Source of the DNA: Helicobacter pylori NQ4053
GTDB taxonomy: Bacteria > Campylobacterota > Campylobacteria > Campylobacterales > Helicobacteraceae
Assembly: GCF_000274605.1 (NCBI RefSeq)
Contig: NZ_AKNV01000006.1
Span: forward strand, 186,001-250,000
Direction: 5' to 3'
Length of the DNA: 64,000 nucleotides
Shown here piece after piece: positions 1 to 18,710 of this stretch. Position 1 is the first letter of the stretch, and each line of letters starts with the position of its first letter. The translations under genes and the position numbers were made by a program. The notes under the pieces were generated by a model that worked only from the letters and a program-made list of their open reading frames with translations, was not told the origin of the DNA and made no database searches.

Positions 1-1763
1 GCCATAGATCCAGCGATTTTAAACGCCATTTCTGAAGAATCCACATCATGGTAGCTCCCATCATAAAGGGTAACTTTAAAATCCACCACCGGATAGCCCG
101 CCAAAACGCCGTTTTGCATCGCTTCTTGGATACCCTTATCCACCGCAGGGATATATTCTTTAGGGATCACGCCCCCAGAAATTTCATTCACAAATTCATA
201 CCCACTGCCAGGCTCTTTAGGTTCAAGCTTGATAAACACATGCCCGTATTGCCCACGACCACCGCTTTGCTTAGCGTATTTATGCTCTTTGCTCACGCTG
301 GAACGGATAGTCTCTCTAAAGGCGACTTGCGGCTGACCGATTTCAGCTTCCACCTTAAATTCTCTTTTCAACCTATCCACGATGATTTCTAGGTGCAATT
401 CACCCATACCGCCAATGAGGGTTTGCCCGGTTTCTTCTTGAGTCATCACCCTAAAGCTTGGATCTTCTTCAGCGAGCTTGCCTAACGCTACGCCCATTTT
501 TTCTTGGTCTGCTTTCGTTTTAGGCTCCACAGCGATGTGAATGACCGGCTCAGGAAATTCCATTCTCTCTAAAACCACCGCATTTTTTTCATCGCAAAGC
601 GTGTCCCCGGTTAGCGTGTCTTTTAAGCCCACAAACGCGCAAATCTCGCCCGCATAAACTTCTTTAATGTCTTCCCTCTTATTGGAGTGCATTTTAAGGA
701 GTCTTCCCACACGCTCTTTTTTGTCTTTGGTGGAGTTATACACATAGCTACCGGATTCTAGCTTGCCGCGATACACGCGCACAAAAGTGAGTTGGCCCAC
801 AAAAGGATCCGTCATGATTTTAAACGCCAAACCGGCAAACTCGCCATCATCGCTGGATTTCACAAAAACTTCTTCTTCGGTTTTTGGATCAATCCCCTTA
901 ATATCCACAACCTCTGTGGGTGCTGGCAAGTAATCAATGACCGCGTCTAATAAAGTCTGTACGCCTTTATTTTTAAAAGAAGAACCACAAAGCATGGGGA
1001 CAAGGCTCATGTTCAAACAACCTGTTTTAATGCCTTTTTTGATTTCTTCAATACTTAATTCTTCACCACCCAAATACTTTTCCATTAAGGCTTCATCTTG
1101 CTCGGCTACGGCTTCTACAAGCTTTTCTCGGTATTGTTTAGCCTTTTCTAACAAATCGCTAGGGATTTCTTCCACATCGTATTTGGCTCCCATGGTTTCA
1201 TTATTCCAAACAATCGCTTTCATTTGGACTAAATCAATCACGCCAATGAAAGTGTCTTCAGCCCCAATAGGGATATTAATAGGCACAGGATTAGCTTTCA
1301 AGCGAAGCTTAATCTGGTTTTCTACATTGTAGAAATTCGCCCCAATCCTATCCATTTTATTGACAAAAACAATCCTAGGCACGCCGTATTTATTCGCTTG
1401 ACGCCACACGGTCTCGCTTTGAGGCTGAACGCCCCCCACCGAGCAAAACACCGAAACCGCGCCATCCAGCACGCGCATGGATCGTTCCACTTCAATAGTG
1501 AAATCCACATGCCCTGGGGTGTCAATCAAATTGATTTGGTGATCCTTCCAAAAACAAGTCGTTGCCGCAGAAGTGATAGTGATCCCTCTTTCTTTTTCTT
1601 GCTCCATCCAATCCATTGTCGCCGCGCCGTCATGCACTTCGCCAATCTTATGGCTCACGCCTGTATAGAATAAAATCCTTTCAGAAGTGGTGGTCTTCCC
1701 GGCATCAATGTGAGCGGCGATACCGATATTTCTGATCCTGTTTAATGGGGTTTTTCTAGCCAT
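1..1763 (-). CDS. fusA: Elongation factor G (partial, 3' end beyond window)
   Basis: EF-G is the ribosomal translocation GTPase. The gene reads from an ATG at 1763 towards the window start, giving about 587 codons of an expected ~690, so the C-terminal part is missing only because the window ends. The N-terminus carries the GTPase P-loop [10 protein letters not shown] near residues 17-26, and the switch II DTPGH motif is also present. It starts 11 bases after the rpsG stop and is the last visible gene of the rpsL-rpsG-fusA group. The start is chosen because the conserved MARKTPL opening sits right there. No internal stop is seen. Confidence 0.97.
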   Translation of the reverse strand, partial: MARKTPLNRIRNIGIAAHIDAGKTTTSERILFYTGVSHKIGEVHDGAATMDWMEQEKERGITITSAATTCFWKDHQINLIDTPGHVDFTIEVERSMRVLDGAVSVFCSVGGVQPQSETVWRQANKYGVPRIVFVNKMDRIGANFYNVENQIKLRLKANPVPINIPIGAEDTFIGVIDLVQMKAIVWNNETMGAKYDVEEIPSDLLEKAKQYREKLVEAVAEQDEALMEKYLGGEELSIEEIKKGIKTGCLNMSLVPMLCGSSFKNKGVQTLLDAVIDYLPAPTEVVDIKGIDPKTEEEVFVKSSDDGEFAGLAFKIMTDPFVGQLTFVRVYRGKLESGSYVYNSTKDKKERVGRLLKMHSNKREDIKEVYAGEICAFVGLKDTLTGDTLCDEKNAVVLERMEFPEPVIHIAVEPKTKADQEKMGVALGKLAEEDPSFRVMTQEETGQTLIGGMGELHLEIIVDRLKREFKVEAEIGQPQVAFRETIRSSVSKEHKYAKQSGGRGQYGHVFIKLEPKEPGSGYEFVNEISGGVIPKEYIPAVDKGIQEAMQNGVLAGYPVVDFKVTLYDGSYHDVDSSEMAFKIAGSM

Positions 1764-1774
1764 TCTAACTCCAA

Positions 1775-2257
<483 letters not shown>

Positions 2258-2665
2258 TTATTTTTTCTTGTTGTCTGTTGCTTTCTTGTCGGTCGCTTTA
2301 GCTTTTTTAGTCCCATATTTAGAGCGTGAAACCGTTCTTTTATTGACCCCTGCAGTGTCTAAAGCACCACGAACGATATGGTATTTCACACCGGGTAAAT
2401 CCTTAACCCTACCCCCACGCACTAACACAATGGAGTGTTCTTGCAAGTTATGCCCTTCACCAGGGATATAACTGATCACTTCAAATTTACTGGTCAAACG
2501 AACCTTAGCGACCTTTCTTAAAGCCGAGTTAGGCTTTTTAGGAGTAGTCGTATAAACTCTAGTACAAACCCCTCTTCTTTGAGGGCATTCCACTAATGCA
2601 GGTGATTTCGTTTTTTTAACCACCTTTTTCCTTTCTTTTCTAATCAACTGATTGATAGTAGGCAC
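2258..2665 (-). CDS. rpsL: 30S ribosomal protein S12
   Basis: S12 sits at the decoding centre and controls translational accuracy. The protein is 135 residues, slightly longer than the usual ~124 because of a lysine-rich C-terminal tail. The two segments where streptomycin-resistance substitutions occur, [11 protein letters not shown] and [12 protein letters not shown], carry the wild-type lysines, so the gene looks streptomycin sensitive. It follows the rpoBC stop by 88 AT-rich bases on the same strand. No obvious promoter or terminator was seen in that gap, so readthrough from rpoBC into the str operon is likely. Confidence 0.97.
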   Translation of the reverse strand: MPTINQLIRKERKKVVKKTKSPALVECPQRRGVCTRVYTTTPKKPNSALRKVAKVRLTSKFEVISYIPGEGHNLQEHSIVLVRGGRVKDLPGVKYHIVRGALDTAGVNKRTVSRSKYGTKKAKATDKKATDNKKK

Positions 2666-2753
2666 TATTTTTCCTTATTCTAAAAATTTAAAACTAAAAG
2701 TTCCCCCATTTTACCCTAATTTTTCTTTTAAAAATCTTAACCGATTTTTTATA

Positions 2754-11429
<8,676 letters not shown>

Positions 11430-11615
11430 TCAAGCCTTTGATCAAAAATTTTGAGTTATTTAATGCATTAATTCAAGTAAGCATTGCAAAAGGATCTTTA
11501 AACTTTAGAACCATCCATGATAAAAATACCAAAACCCACCTGCAATACTAACCACTTTAGGCCACACGCTCACAAACAAAATCATGGAGCAAAATCATCT
11601 GCCACACTAGATCAG

Positions 11616-11637
11616 AGAAAGGCACAAAGGCCTTTCT
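11616..11637 (-). other. Hairpin just downstream of rplL
   Basis: Arms agaaaggc and gcctttct pair over 8 bp around a 6-base loop, 12 bases past the rplL stop. In the direction of transcription it is not followed by a T run; the T run lies on the other side. It is therefore not a simple terminator for rplL and may be a processing or attenuation element that lets part of the transcript continue into rpoBC. This function is inferred from position only. The rest of the 222-base rplL-rpoBC gap shows nothing else clear. Confidence 0.4.
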
Positions 11638-11648
11638 GTTTTTAAGTC

Positions 11649-12026
11649 TTACTTGACTTCAACCTTAGCGCCTACTTCTTCAAGTTTCTTCTTGATGGTT
11701 TCAGCTTCTTCTTTATTCACGCCCTCTTTAAGCACATGAGGGGTTTTTTCGGTAGCGTCTTTAGCTTCTTTCAGGCCAAGTCCAGTGATTTCACGAACCA
11801 CTTTAATCACCTTGATTTTTTCAGCACCGCTATCAGCCAAAATCACATTAAATTCGGTTTTTTCTTCGCTCTCAGCCGCTGCACCGCCAGCTACAGCCGC
11901 ACCCGCTACGACCGTTGGAGTCGCACTCACGCCAAATTTTTCCTCAAACATTTTAACCAATTCAGCAAGCTCTAAAACGCTCAATGAACCAATATACTCT
12001 AACACTTCTTCTTTTGAAATTGCCAT
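11649..12026 (-). CDS. rplL: 50S ribosomal protein L7/L12
   Basis: L7/L12 forms the mobile ribosomal stalk that recruits translation GTPases. The start is set at the ATG at 12026 ([13 protein letters not shown]), which has an AAGGATT ribosome-binding site. An upstream TTG in frame would add only five atypical residues. The 125-residue product has the N-terminal dimerisation helices, an alanine/glycine-rich hinge near residues 38-53, and the C-terminal domain with the conserved segment GLGLKEAKD, where EF-Tu and EF-G dock. It follows rplJ by 47 bases. Confidence 0.97.
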   Translation of the reverse strand: MAISKEEVLEYIGSLSVLELAELVKMFEEKFGVSATPTVVAGAAVAGGAAAESEEKTEFNVILADSGAEKIKVIKVVREITGLGLKEAKDATEKTPHVLKEGVNKEEAETIKKKLEEVGAKVEVK

Positions 12027-12073
12027 AATCCAATCCTTCAAATTTTTTTTTAAATTAAAGCCATCACAGGCTC

Positions 12074-12568
12074 TTAGTTTTCTTCTTTCGCTTTACGCAA
12101 ATTGTCTAAACCGGTCACAAAATAACGCGCCGGAGCCGTCCAAACAGAAAGCAACATTCCCATAAGCTCTTCTTTGCTTGGGAGTTTTGAAACCGCTTCC
12201 ACATGAGCTACGCTAACGCTTTCTTTATCAAACAAGCCCGCTTTCAACACAAAGTGATCTTTATGCTCTTTTTGGAAATCAAACACGAGTTTAGAGAGAG
12301 CGATTTGATCACCGCCCCACAAAAACACATTGGTTTCTTTCAAATCCAAATCAGAATAGCCGGCCTCTTTCATGGCAATATGAGCGAGAGTGTTCTTAAT
12401 CACTTGCACTTTAATGCCTTGATTGCGAGCCTTATTCCTTAAAGCTTCCAACTTTTTCACGCTAAGACCCTTATAATCGCAAATTAAAAGGGCTTTGGCA
12501 TCTACAAATTGCGACTTTAAGTTAGCGACTAGCTCTACTTTATGCTGCCTTTGATGTTGTTTTTGCAT
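12074..12568 (-). CDS. rplJ: 50S ribosomal protein L10
   Basis: L10 is the base of the ribosomal stalk and anchors the L7/L12 dimers. The 164-residue product matches the family length. It has the N-terminal rRNA-binding domain with [18 protein letters not shown] near residue 30 and a C-terminal helix that would bind L7/L12. An AAGGAGGAAAA Shine-Dalgarno segment precedes the ATG. The gene is followed closely by rplL and preceded by rplA. In E. coli L10 represses its own mRNA; the 110-base upstream gap is a possible site, but no structure was worked out. Confidence 0.96.
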   Translation of the reverse strand: MQKQHQRQHKVELVANLKSQFVDAKALLICDYKGLSVKKLEALRNKARNQGIKVQVIKNTLAHIAMKEAGYSDLDLKETNVFLWGGDQIALSKLVFDFQKEHKDHFVLKAGLFDKESVSVAHVEAVSKLPSKEELMGMLLSVWTAPARYFVTGLDNLRKAKEEN

Positions 12569-12678
12569 CTTTTCCTCCTTTCTAGACTAGACCTCTGCAA
12601 GATTATCTTTTTAAAAAAGAAATTTTAAGCTTTTTAGCTCTTACGATCTTCAGCCTAAGATTAAAAACTCCCCTAACG

Positions 12679-13383
12679 CTATTTAATATCCATCAATTCC
12701 TGCACGTCCAAACTCACTGAAGGCGACATGGTGAGCGAGAGAGCGGCGTTTCTAATATACTTGCCTTTCGCACTACTGGGTTTTAGGCGGTTGATCGTTT
12801 TAACCAACTCAAGCATGTTTTCTTTGATTTTTTCCTCAGGAAAACTCGCCTTACCAATAGGGGCATGAACATTGCCCTTTTTATCCACCCTGAAATTCAC
12901 TTGACCGCTTTTAGCGTTACTAACCGCTTTAGCAATATCCATCGTAACGGTTCCGGTTTTGGGGTTTGGCATCAAACCTTTAGGGCCTAAAATCCTACCC
13001 ACTTTACCGACAACTGCCATCATATCAGGCGTTGCGATCACCATGTCAAAATCAATACGGCCGTTTTTGATTTCTTCAGCCAAATCGTCTCCGCCAACGA
13101 CATCAGCCCCAGCGTTCTTGGCTTCATCTTGCTTGATGTCTTTTGCAAAAACAGCCACTCTTACTTTTTTCCCTGTTCCATGAGGAAGCACCACCGCACC
13201 GCGCACCATTTGATCCGCATGCCTTGGATCAACCCCTAGCCTTAACGCTACTTCCACGGTTTCATCAAATTTGGCTGAAGCGAGAGATTTAACCACCTCT
13301 ACGCCTTGCTCTACGCCATACGCTTTATCGTTTTGAATTTTAGAAAAAAGTTTTTCCAATCTTTTAAATACTTTTTTTGCCAC
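12679..13383 (-). CDS. rplA: 50S ribosomal protein L1
   Basis: L1 builds the mobile L1 stalk of the 50S subunit, which helps release E-site tRNA. The 234-residue frame has the usual length and the signature block [18 protein letters not shown] near residues 130-148. The N-terminal stretch with [15 protein letters not shown] is also typical. It starts 44 bases downstream of rplK, in the standard rplK-rplA order, and is separated from rplJ by 110 bases. L1 is an autorepressor of rplKA in E. coli; that is family knowledge, not read from this sequence. Confidence 0.97.
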   Translation of the reverse strand: MAKKVFKRLEKLFSKIQNDKAYGVEQGVEVVKSLASAKFDETVEVALRLGVDPRHADQMVRGAVVLPHGTGKKVRVAVFAKDIKQDEAKNAGADVVGGDDLAEEIKNGRIDFDMVIATPDMMAVVGKVGRILGPKGLMPNPKTGTVTMDIAKAVSNAKSGQVNFRVDKKGNVHAPIGKASFPEEKIKENMLELVKTINRLKPSSAKGKYIRNAALSLTMSPSVSLDVQELMDIK

Positions 13384-13427
13384 GATTCTAATCCTTAAAA
13401 ATTTCTTTCAATTCCAACAAAACCCAA

Positions 13428-13853
13428 TCAATCCACAACTTCTACGCCCATGCTCCTAGCGCTGCCCATAACGATTTTTTTGGCCGCTTCCATGGTGCTT
13501 GTGTTTAAATCTTCCATTTTCAATTGTGCAATCTCTTCCACTTGCTTGTGGGTGAGCTTTGCAATTTTATTTTTGAGCGGATTGTCAGAACCTTTTTCAA
13601 CCCCAGAAGCTTTTTTGATCAAATCCGTTACCGGAGGCTTTTTAGTGATAAAGGTAAAACTTTTGTCTTGATAAACCGTGATAATCACCGGGATATTAAA
13701 ACTCCCCATGTCTTTAGTTCTCTCATTAAAAGCCTTACAAAATTCCATGATATTAACCCCTCTTTGACCCAACGCTGGCCCTACTGGAGGTGAAGGGTTT
13801 GCCTTACCGGCAGGGATTTGAAGTTTGATTTCTCCGACTACTTTTTTAGCCAT
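13428..13853 (-). CDS. rplK: 50S ribosomal protein L11
   Basis: L11 binds the GTPase-associated region of 23S rRNA and is needed for RelA/SpoT-type stringent signalling in many bacteria. The 141-residue protein has the proline-rich N-terminal domain ([19 protein letters not shown] near residues 14-32) and the C-terminal rRNA-binding domain ending with [10 protein letters not shown]. It begins 21 bases after nusG with an AAGGAGAAAAC ribosome-binding site. It is the first gene of the rplKAJL block. Confidence 0.97.
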
Positions 13854-13874
13854 GTTTTCTCCTTACTTAAAAAG

Positions 13875-14405
13875 TTATATAATTTTTTCCACTTGCGAAT
13901 GCAAAATCTCTATTGGAGTGTTCCTGCCAAAAATAGAAACATTGAGCTTGAGCTTGCGGTGTTCCACATCATACTCTTCCACCGTAGCGGTAAAGTTCGC
14001 AAAAGGGCCTTCCACCACACGCACCACTTCGCCTTGCTCAAAAAAGATTTTTGGCTTGGGGGCTGCTCGGTTATTCATTTTTTCTAAAATATGCCCAATA
14101 TCCGCTTCACTCAATGGGGTTGGCTTTTTATTTTCTCCAATAAAACGGCTCACTCTTGGCAAAGATTGTATCTTATGCCACAAAACCGTATCTAAATCCA
14201 CCTTAATAAAAACATATCCAGGATAAAGGCTTCGTTCCGTTACTTTCGTCTTGCTTTTTTTGGAAACCTCTATAATATCTTCAGTAGGCACAATGATCTC
14301 TTGTATCCTATCTCTTATATTATGATCGTCCGCTAGATTCTCAATCGCTTTCTTAACGGACTGCTCGCTCCCTGAATAAGTTTGTATAGCATACCAATCC
14401 ATCAT
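13875..14405 (-). CDS. nusG: Transcription termination/antitermination factor NusG
   Basis: NusG binds RNA polymerase through its N-terminal NGN domain and couples it to Rho or ribosomes through its C-terminal KOW domain. The 176-residue product opens MMDWYAIQTYSGSE and carries the NGN signature LYPGYVFIKVDLD near residue 80. The KOW motif EVVRVVEGPFANFTATVEE lies near residues 125-143. Two adjacent ATGs sit at 14405 and 14402 behind AAGGAG; either may be used. It lies between secE and rplK, the usual arrangement. Confidence 0.97.
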   Translation of the reverse strand: MMDWYAIQTYSGSEQSVKKAIENLADDHNIRDRIQEIIVPTEDIIEVSKKSKTKVTERSLYPGYVFIKVDLDTVLWHKIQSLPRVSRFIGENKKPTPLSEADIGHILEKMNNRAAPKPKIFFEQGEVVRVVEGPFANFTATVEEYDVEHRKLKLNVSIFGRNTPIEILHSQVEKII

Positions 14406-14431
14406 TATTCTCCTTATTTAAAGCCACCAAC

Positions 14432-14611
14432 CTATAAAACACTAGAGATAAAAGCCCCCAGAGAAAAATCCAACAAAGCTAAAAACAGCGTGATAGCACT
14501 CACCACCACCAAAACAGAAACAAGCGCATTGCGTATCTGCTCCTTAATAGGAAATATCACTTTAGAAAGCTCTTCTCTAGCTAATTTATATTGCATGAGC
14601 CATTTATCCAT
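14432..14611 (-). CDS. secE: Preprotein translocase subunit SecE
   Basis: SecE is the small essential subunit of the SecYEG channel in the inner membrane. The 59-residue frame starts at an ATG at 14611 (MDKWLMQYKLAREELSKV). It has the conserved amphipathic SecE segment EELSKVIFPIKEQIRNAL, then a single hydrophobic helix at about residues 30-50. This single-helix form is the norm outside enterobacteria. It precedes nusG by 26 bases, the near-universal secE-nusG pairing. Confidence 0.93.
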   Translation of the reverse strand: MDKWLMQYKLAREELSKVIFPIKEQIRNALVSVLVVVSAITLFLALLDFSLGAFISSVL

Positions 14612-14753
14612 AGTTTCTTTTCGCCCTCACTTAAACTTAATACATTTATACATTAAAAGAATTTTCAATTTTATCCAAAATAGCTTAAACTAAAATTAAA
14701 AAATTCAAAAACAATCCAATTGAAACAAAAATTTGATAGAATAAATTAGTAGA

Positions 14754-14829
14754 TGGCAGGCCAGGAGGGACTCGAACCCCCAACAACCGGTTTTGGAGAC
14801 CGACGCTCTACCATTGGAGCTACTGACCT
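14754..14829 (-). tRNA. trnW: tRNA-Trp (anticodon CCA)
   Basis: A 76-base cloverleaf reads on the minus strand. The acceptor arms AGGTCAG and CTGGCCT pair with one G-T, the anticodon loop is CTCCAAA giving CCA, the T arm contains GGTTCGAGTCC, and the 3' CCA is encoded. It sits between rpmG and secE, as in many bacteria. Confidence 0.96.
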
Positions 14830-14868
14830 AATCTCCCCTCCTTTTCAATCACAACACAAAAGAAAGAA

Positions 14869-15027
14869 CTAGCTCTTCAATTTGATTTCTTTATGAAGAG
14901 TGTGTTTGTTTTCCCTTGGGCAGAACTTCTTAAGCTCCAGTTTTTCAGTGTTAGTTTTAGCGTTCTTGGTTGTGCTGTAATTGATGTCTTCACAATCAGA
15001 ACACTTCAACCCTATTTTAACTTTCAT
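14869..15027 (-). CDS. rpmG: 50S ribosomal protein L33
   Basis: L33 is a small 50S protein near the E site. The 52-residue frame opens [17 protein letters not shown]. It keeps three zinc-type cysteines (positions 9, 12 and 36), while the expected fourth is replaced in [10 protein letters not shown], where a histidine may substitute or zinc may be absent. The family signature block lies at residues 33-45. It starts 33 bases after the tuf stop and is followed by tRNA-Trp and secE, matching the common tuf-rpmG-trnW-secE-nusG order. Confidence 0.95.
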   Translation of the reverse strand: MKVKIGLKCSDCEDINYSTTKNAKTNTEKLELKKFCPRENKHTLHKEIKLKS

Positions 15028-15060
15028 AATGACCCTTTATGGTAACTCTTTTTGCTAATA

Positions 15061-16260
15061 TTATTCAATAATATTGCTCACAACACCAGCACCAACGGTC
15101 CTACCGCCTTCACGAATCGCAAATTTAGTTCCCAACTCTAACGCAACAGGGCTAATCAATTCTACAGTGATTTTCACATTATCGCCAGGCATAACCATTT
15201 CTACGCCTTCAGGAAGGGTGATAGAGCCAGTCACATCAGTCGTGCGCACATAGAACTGCGGGCGGTAGTTGGTGAAGAACGGAGTGTGTCTCCCGCCTTC
15301 TTCTTTAGAAAGGACATAAATTTCTCCCTCAAATTTCTTGTGCGGAGTGATAGAACCTGGTTTGCATAGAACCATACCGCGTTCTACTTCTTCTTTTTTA
15401 GTTCCTCTCAAAAGCACGCCCACATTATCGCCGGCTTCACCTTTTTCCAACTCTTTCCTAAACATTTCTACACCGGTTACAGTCGTTTTTTGTGTAGGTC
15501 TGATACCAACGATTTCCACTTCATCGCCTACTTTCACCACGCCTCTTTCAATCCTGCCTGTAACCACAGTCCCTCTACCCGCAATAGAGAACACATCTTC
15601 AACCGGCATCAAGAAAGTTTTTTCAGTGTCTCTTTCTGGAGTAGGGATATAGGCATCCACTTCAGCCATGAGCTTAAGCACTTTTTCACCCCATTCACCC
15701 ACATTACCAGCCTTTGCTTCTTCTAAAGCTCTCAAAGCTGAACCCGCTATGATAGGAGTGTCATCGCCAGGGAATTCATACGCGCTCAACAATTCGCGCA
15801 CTTCCATTTCCACAAGCTCTAACAATTCTTGGTCATCTACCATGTCTTGTTTGTTTAAGAAAACAACAATGTGAGGCACGCCTACTTGACGAGACAATAA
15901 GATATGCTCTCTGGTTTGAGGCATAGGACCATCAGCTGCAGAAACAACCAAAATCGCTCCGTCCATTTGCGCCGCACCGGTGATCATGTTTTTTACATAG
16001 TCAGCGTGTCCTGGGCAATCCACATGCGCATAGTGTCTGTTTTCAGTCTCATATTCAATGTGAGAAGTAGCGATAGTGATCCCTCTTTCTTTTTCTTCAG
16101 GGGCGTTATCAATATTATCATAGTCTTTCATTTCTGCAAGACCTTTCAAAGAAAGCACCGCTGAAATCGCTGCACTCAAAGTCGTTTTGCCATGGTCTAC
16201 ATGCCCAATGGTTCCAATATTAACATGCGGCTTAGTTCTGTTAAACTTTTCTTTTGCCAT
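15061..16260 (-). CDS. tuf: Elongation factor Tu
   Basis: EF-Tu delivers aminoacyl-tRNA to the ribosome. The 399-residue product has the P-loop GHVDHGKTT near residues 18-26, the switch region [14 protein letters not shown] near residues 59-72, [12 protein letters not shown], and NKQD for guanine recognition near residue 136. The C-terminal barrel domains are complete. It is the only tuf in the window and H. pylori is thought to have a single copy. It starts behind AAGGAGAAATACAA, has its own -10 candidate, and follows four tRNA genes, as tufB does in E. coli. Confidence 0.98.
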   Translation of the reverse strand: MAKEKFNRTKPHVNIGTIGHVDHGKTTLSAAISAVLSLKGLAEMKDYDNIDNAPEEKERGITIATSHIEYETENRHYAHVDCPGHADYVKNMITGAAQMDGAILVVSAADGPMPQTREHILLSRQVGVPHIVVFLNKQDMVDDQELLELVEMEVRELLSAYEFPGDDTPIIAGSALRALEEAKAGNVGEWGEKVLKLMAEVDAYIPTPERDTEKTFLMPVEDVFSIAGRGTVVTGRIERGVVKVGDEVEIVGIRPTQKTTVTGVEMFRKELEKGEAGDNVGVLLRGTKKEEVERGMVLCKPGSITPHKKFEGEIYVLSKEEGGRHTPFFTNYRPQFYVRTTDVTGSITLPEGVEMVMPGDNVKITVELISPVALELGTKFAIREGGRTVGAGVVSNIIE

Positions 16261-16297
16261 TTGTATTTCTCCTTAATTTTTTGAAATGGATTTTAGA

Positions 16298-16303
16298 ATT
16301 ATA
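16298..16303 (-). promoter_or_regulatory. Candidate tuf promoter (-10)
   Basis: On the minus strand the sequence TTTAGTATAATTC gives a perfect TATAAT, 38 bases before the tuf ATG and downstream of the last tRNA gene. It would let tuf be transcribed separately from the tRNA operon. Confidence 0.55.
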
Positions 16304-16386
16304 CTAAACAAAATCCTAAGTATTCCTAAATGCTACCACAAAATTTAAGACATTTTTGTCTTATCGCCATTCAAGAGATTATAAAC

Positions 16387-16461
16387 TGGAGCCTATAAGC
16401 GGAATTGAACCGCCGACCTCTTCCTTACCAAGGAAGTGCTCTGCCTCTGAGCTATATAGGC
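16387..16461 (-). tRNA. tRNA-Thr (anticodon GGT)
   Basis: A 75-base cloverleaf on the minus strand has acceptor arms GCCTATA and TATAGGC, anticodon stem CTTCC/GGAAG around the loop TTGGTAA (anticodon GGT), T arm GGTTCAATTCC and encoded CCA. It is the last of four clustered tRNA genes before tuf. Confidence 0.96.
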
Positions 16462-16491
16462 GTCTCAAAAACTAAAACGTTGTCCTAAAAA

Positions 16492-16568
16492 TGGAGCGGG
16501 AAACGGGACTCGAACCCGCGACCCTCAGCTTGGAAGGCTGATGCTCTAGCCAACTGAGCTATTCCCGC
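16492..16568 (-). tRNA. tRNA-Gly (anticodon TCC)
   Basis: A 77-base cloverleaf has acceptor arms GCGGGAA and TTCCCGC, anticodon stem TCAGC/GCTGA around CTTCCAA (anticodon TCC), T arm GGTTCGAGTCC and encoded CCA. It is the third gene in the transcribed order Thr-Tyr-Gly-Thr-tuf. Confidence 0.96.
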
Positions 16569-16584
16569 ATCTATAAAACAAACA

Positions 16585-16669
<85 letters not shown>

Positions 16670-16696
16670 AAAAACTTTGCAAAATAACATTTTAAC

Positions 16697-16773
16697 TGGA
16701 GCTGGCTAAGGGACTTGAACCCCCGACCTGCTGCTTACAAGGCAGCTGCTCTACCAAACTGAGCTAAGCCAGC
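16697..16773 (-). tRNA. tRNA-Thr (anticodon TGT)
   Basis: A 77-base cloverleaf has acceptor arms GCTGGCT and AGCCAGC, anticodon stem GCTGC/GCAGC around CTTGTAA (anticodon TGT), and encoded CCA. It is the promoter-proximal gene of the tRNA-tuf cluster. Confidence 0.96.
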
Positions 16774-16801
16774 GACTAAATTAAATAACCAAAGATTTGG
16801 G

Positions 16802-16831
16802 ATTATAGCAGTTTTATACTTAATTTGTCAA
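16802..16831 (-). promoter_or_regulatory. Strong promoter of the tRNA-tuf operon
   Basis: On the minus strand a perfect TTGACA (16826-16831) is separated by 18 bases from a perfect TATAAT (16802-16807), about 30 bases before the first tRNA-Thr gene. A consensus -35 box is uncommon in H. pylori, where the -35 region is usually weak, which fits a highly expressed stable-RNA operon. Confidence 0.8.
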
Positions 16832-16890
16832 GAAATGATGACAGAAAGCTAAATTATTCGTATGGCACAGAGCATGGTTAAAATTTTAGC

Positions 16891-16896
16891 TATAAT
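16891..16896 (+). promoter_or_regulatory. Candidate wzk promoter (-10)
   Basis: TTTAGCTATAATC on the plus strand gives a perfect TATAAT, 68 bases before the wzk ATG and diverging from the tRNA operon promoter. No clear -35 box was seen. Confidence 0.5.
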
Positions 16897-16963
16897 CTAG
16901 CTCAATTTGGCTTAACACAGCTCAAACTTATTACATATAAAAGAATTTATGGACACTTAAATT

Positions 16964-18700
16964 ATGGCGAAAAAAAAACATAAAATTCCTACTTTAAAAT
17001 ATTTTTTACGTTCTTTAAAGCAAATCTATAGGCTCATCACTTTCAAGGAAAAAATGATTTTTTTCCTGCTTGTGCTGATGGCGGTTTTTTCTTCTTTTGT
17101 GGAAGTGATGTCCCTAACTCTTCTGATGCCTTTTATCACTCTCGCTTCCGATCCTAGCAGGGCTTTAGACGATAAAGATTGGAAAATGGTCTATGATTTT
17201 TTCCATTTTTCATCTCCCGTTCGTCTCATGTATTTCTTTAGTTTCTGTTTGGTGGGGATTTATTTGTTTAGGATGTTTTATGGGGTGTTTTTTACCTATT
17301 TAAGAGGGCGTTTTTCAAACAAGAAGGCTTATCAAATCAAACAACAACTCTTCTTGCAACACATCAAAAACAACTATTTATCGCACCTCAACCACAACCT
17401 GGATTCTTTAAGAGACATTATCAACAATAAAGCGGAGGGCATGTTTATGAGCTTTAACGCTTTTTTGAGTTTATTGACCGAGATAACCGTGATCGTTTTT
17501 TTCTATTCCACGCTCATATTGACCAATTGGAAAATAACGCTCGTTTTTACCACGATTCTCGCCTTACAAATTTTTTTTATTGTCAAAAAAGTTACCGTCC
17601 TTATCAAAAAAAAGGGTGAGATGGCCGCCAAATCCAAAGCGCAAACGCTTAAAGTCTTTTCAAAATTTTTCAGCAATTTTAAGATTACTAAACTCAAAGA
17701 CAACCACGAAGAAGCCCACAAACTTTTTGGAGAAAATAGCCGTAAAGCCCATGACACTGAGATCATTTACTCCACTTTGCAAGTGGTCCCCAGGTATTCA
17801 ATAGAAACCGTGGGCTTTAGTTTGTTGATTTTAGCGGTCGCTTACATCTTATTCAAATACGGCGAAGCTAGAATGGTGCTCCCTACCATTTCTATGTATG
17901 CCCTAGCGCTTTATCGCATACTCCCTTCTGTGACTGGAGTGATCAACTATTATAATGAAATCGCTTACAACCAGCTTGCGACCAATGTTGTTTTTAAAAG
18001 CCTTTCTAAAACCATCGTTGAAGAGGATTTAGTCCCTTTAAACTTTAATGAAAAAATCACTCTCCAAAACATTTCATTCGCTTACAAGTCAAAACACCCG
18101 GTTCTAAAGAATTTCAACCTCACCATTCAAAAAGGTCAAAAAATCGCTCTCATAGGCCATAGCGGGTGCGGGAAATCCACGCTGGCGGATATTATTATGG
18201 GGCTTACCTACCCTAAAAGTGGGGAAATTTTTATTGACAACACCCTTTTAACCAAAGAAAATATACGATCATGGCGTAAAAAAATAGGCTATATCCCCCA
18301 AAATATTTACCTTTTTGATGGCACTGTGGGGGATAATATCGCTTTTGGGAGCGCGATTGATGAAAAACGCTTGATTAAGGTGTGTAAAATGGCTCATATC
18401 TATGATTTTTTATGCGAGCATGAGGGCCTTAAAACCCAAGTGGGCGAAGGGGGTGCTAAGCTTAGTGGCGGTCAAAAACAGCGCATAGGCATCGCAAGAG
18501 CCTTATACGATAACCCAGAAATTTTGGTTTTAGATGAAGCCACTTCAGCCCTAGACAATGAGACCGAGAGTAAAATCATGGATGAAATCTATCAAATCGC
18601 TAAAAATAAAACCCTAATCGTTATCGCCCACCGCTTAAGCACGATTGAACGCTGTGAAGTCATCATTGACATGAGCCAACACAAAGACAATCTCGGCTAA
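16964..18700 (+). CDS. wzk: ABC-type lipid-linked oligosaccharide flippase Wzk
   Basis: A 578-residue half-transporter with an N-terminal membrane domain of about six helices (residues ~28-330) and a C-terminal ATPase. Walker A GHSGCGKST lies near residue 397, the signature LSGGQKQR near 500, Walker B ILVLDEA near 521 and the switch histidine in VIAHRLST near 555. It is the equivalent of HP1206, shown in the literature to flip the undecaprenyl-linked O-antigen and to be related to Campylobacter PglK. It was earlier annotated as a multidrug or MsbA-like exporter. The ATG at 16964 is the first usable start; an ATG twenty bases upstream runs into a stop after three codons. It converges with the HAD gene, stops 10 bases apart. 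Confidence 0.88.
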   Translation: MAKKKHKIPTLKYFLRSLKQIYRLITFKEKMIFFLLVLMAVFSSFVEVMSLTLLMPFITLASDPSRALDDKDWKMVYDFFHFSSPVRLMYFFSFCLVGIYLFRMFYGVFFTYLRGRFSNKKAYQIKQQLFLQHIKNNYLSHLNHNLDSLRDIINNKAEGMFMSFNAFLSLLTEITVIVFFYSTLILTNWKITLVFTTILALQIFFIVKKVTVLIKKKGEMAAKSKAQTLKVFSKFFSNFKITKLKDNHEEAHKLFGENSRKAHDTEIIYSTLQVVPRYSIETVGFSLLILAVAYILFKYGEARMVLPTISMYALALYRILPSVTGVINYYNEIAYNQLATNVVFKSLSKTIVEEDLVPLNFNEKITLQNISFAYKSKHPVLKNFNLTIQKGQKIALIGHSGCGKSTLADIIMGLTYPKSGEIFIDNTLLTKENIRSWRKKIGYIPQNIYLFDGTVGDNIAFGSAIDEKRLIKVCKMAHIYDFLCEHEGLKTQVGEGGAKLSGGQKQRIGIARALYDNPEILVLDEATSALDNETESKIMDEIYQIAKNKTLIVIAHRLSTIERCEVIIDMSQHKDNLG

Positions 18701-18710
18701 TCAGTTGGCT

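Noticed and set aside
11785..12165. Plus-strand open frame opposite rplL/rplJ
   Set aside because: It spans two real genes on the other strand and is explained by their codon bias.
16941..16962. Short upstream ORF ahead of wzk as a regulatory leader peptide
   Set aside because: Only three codons and no ribosome-binding site.
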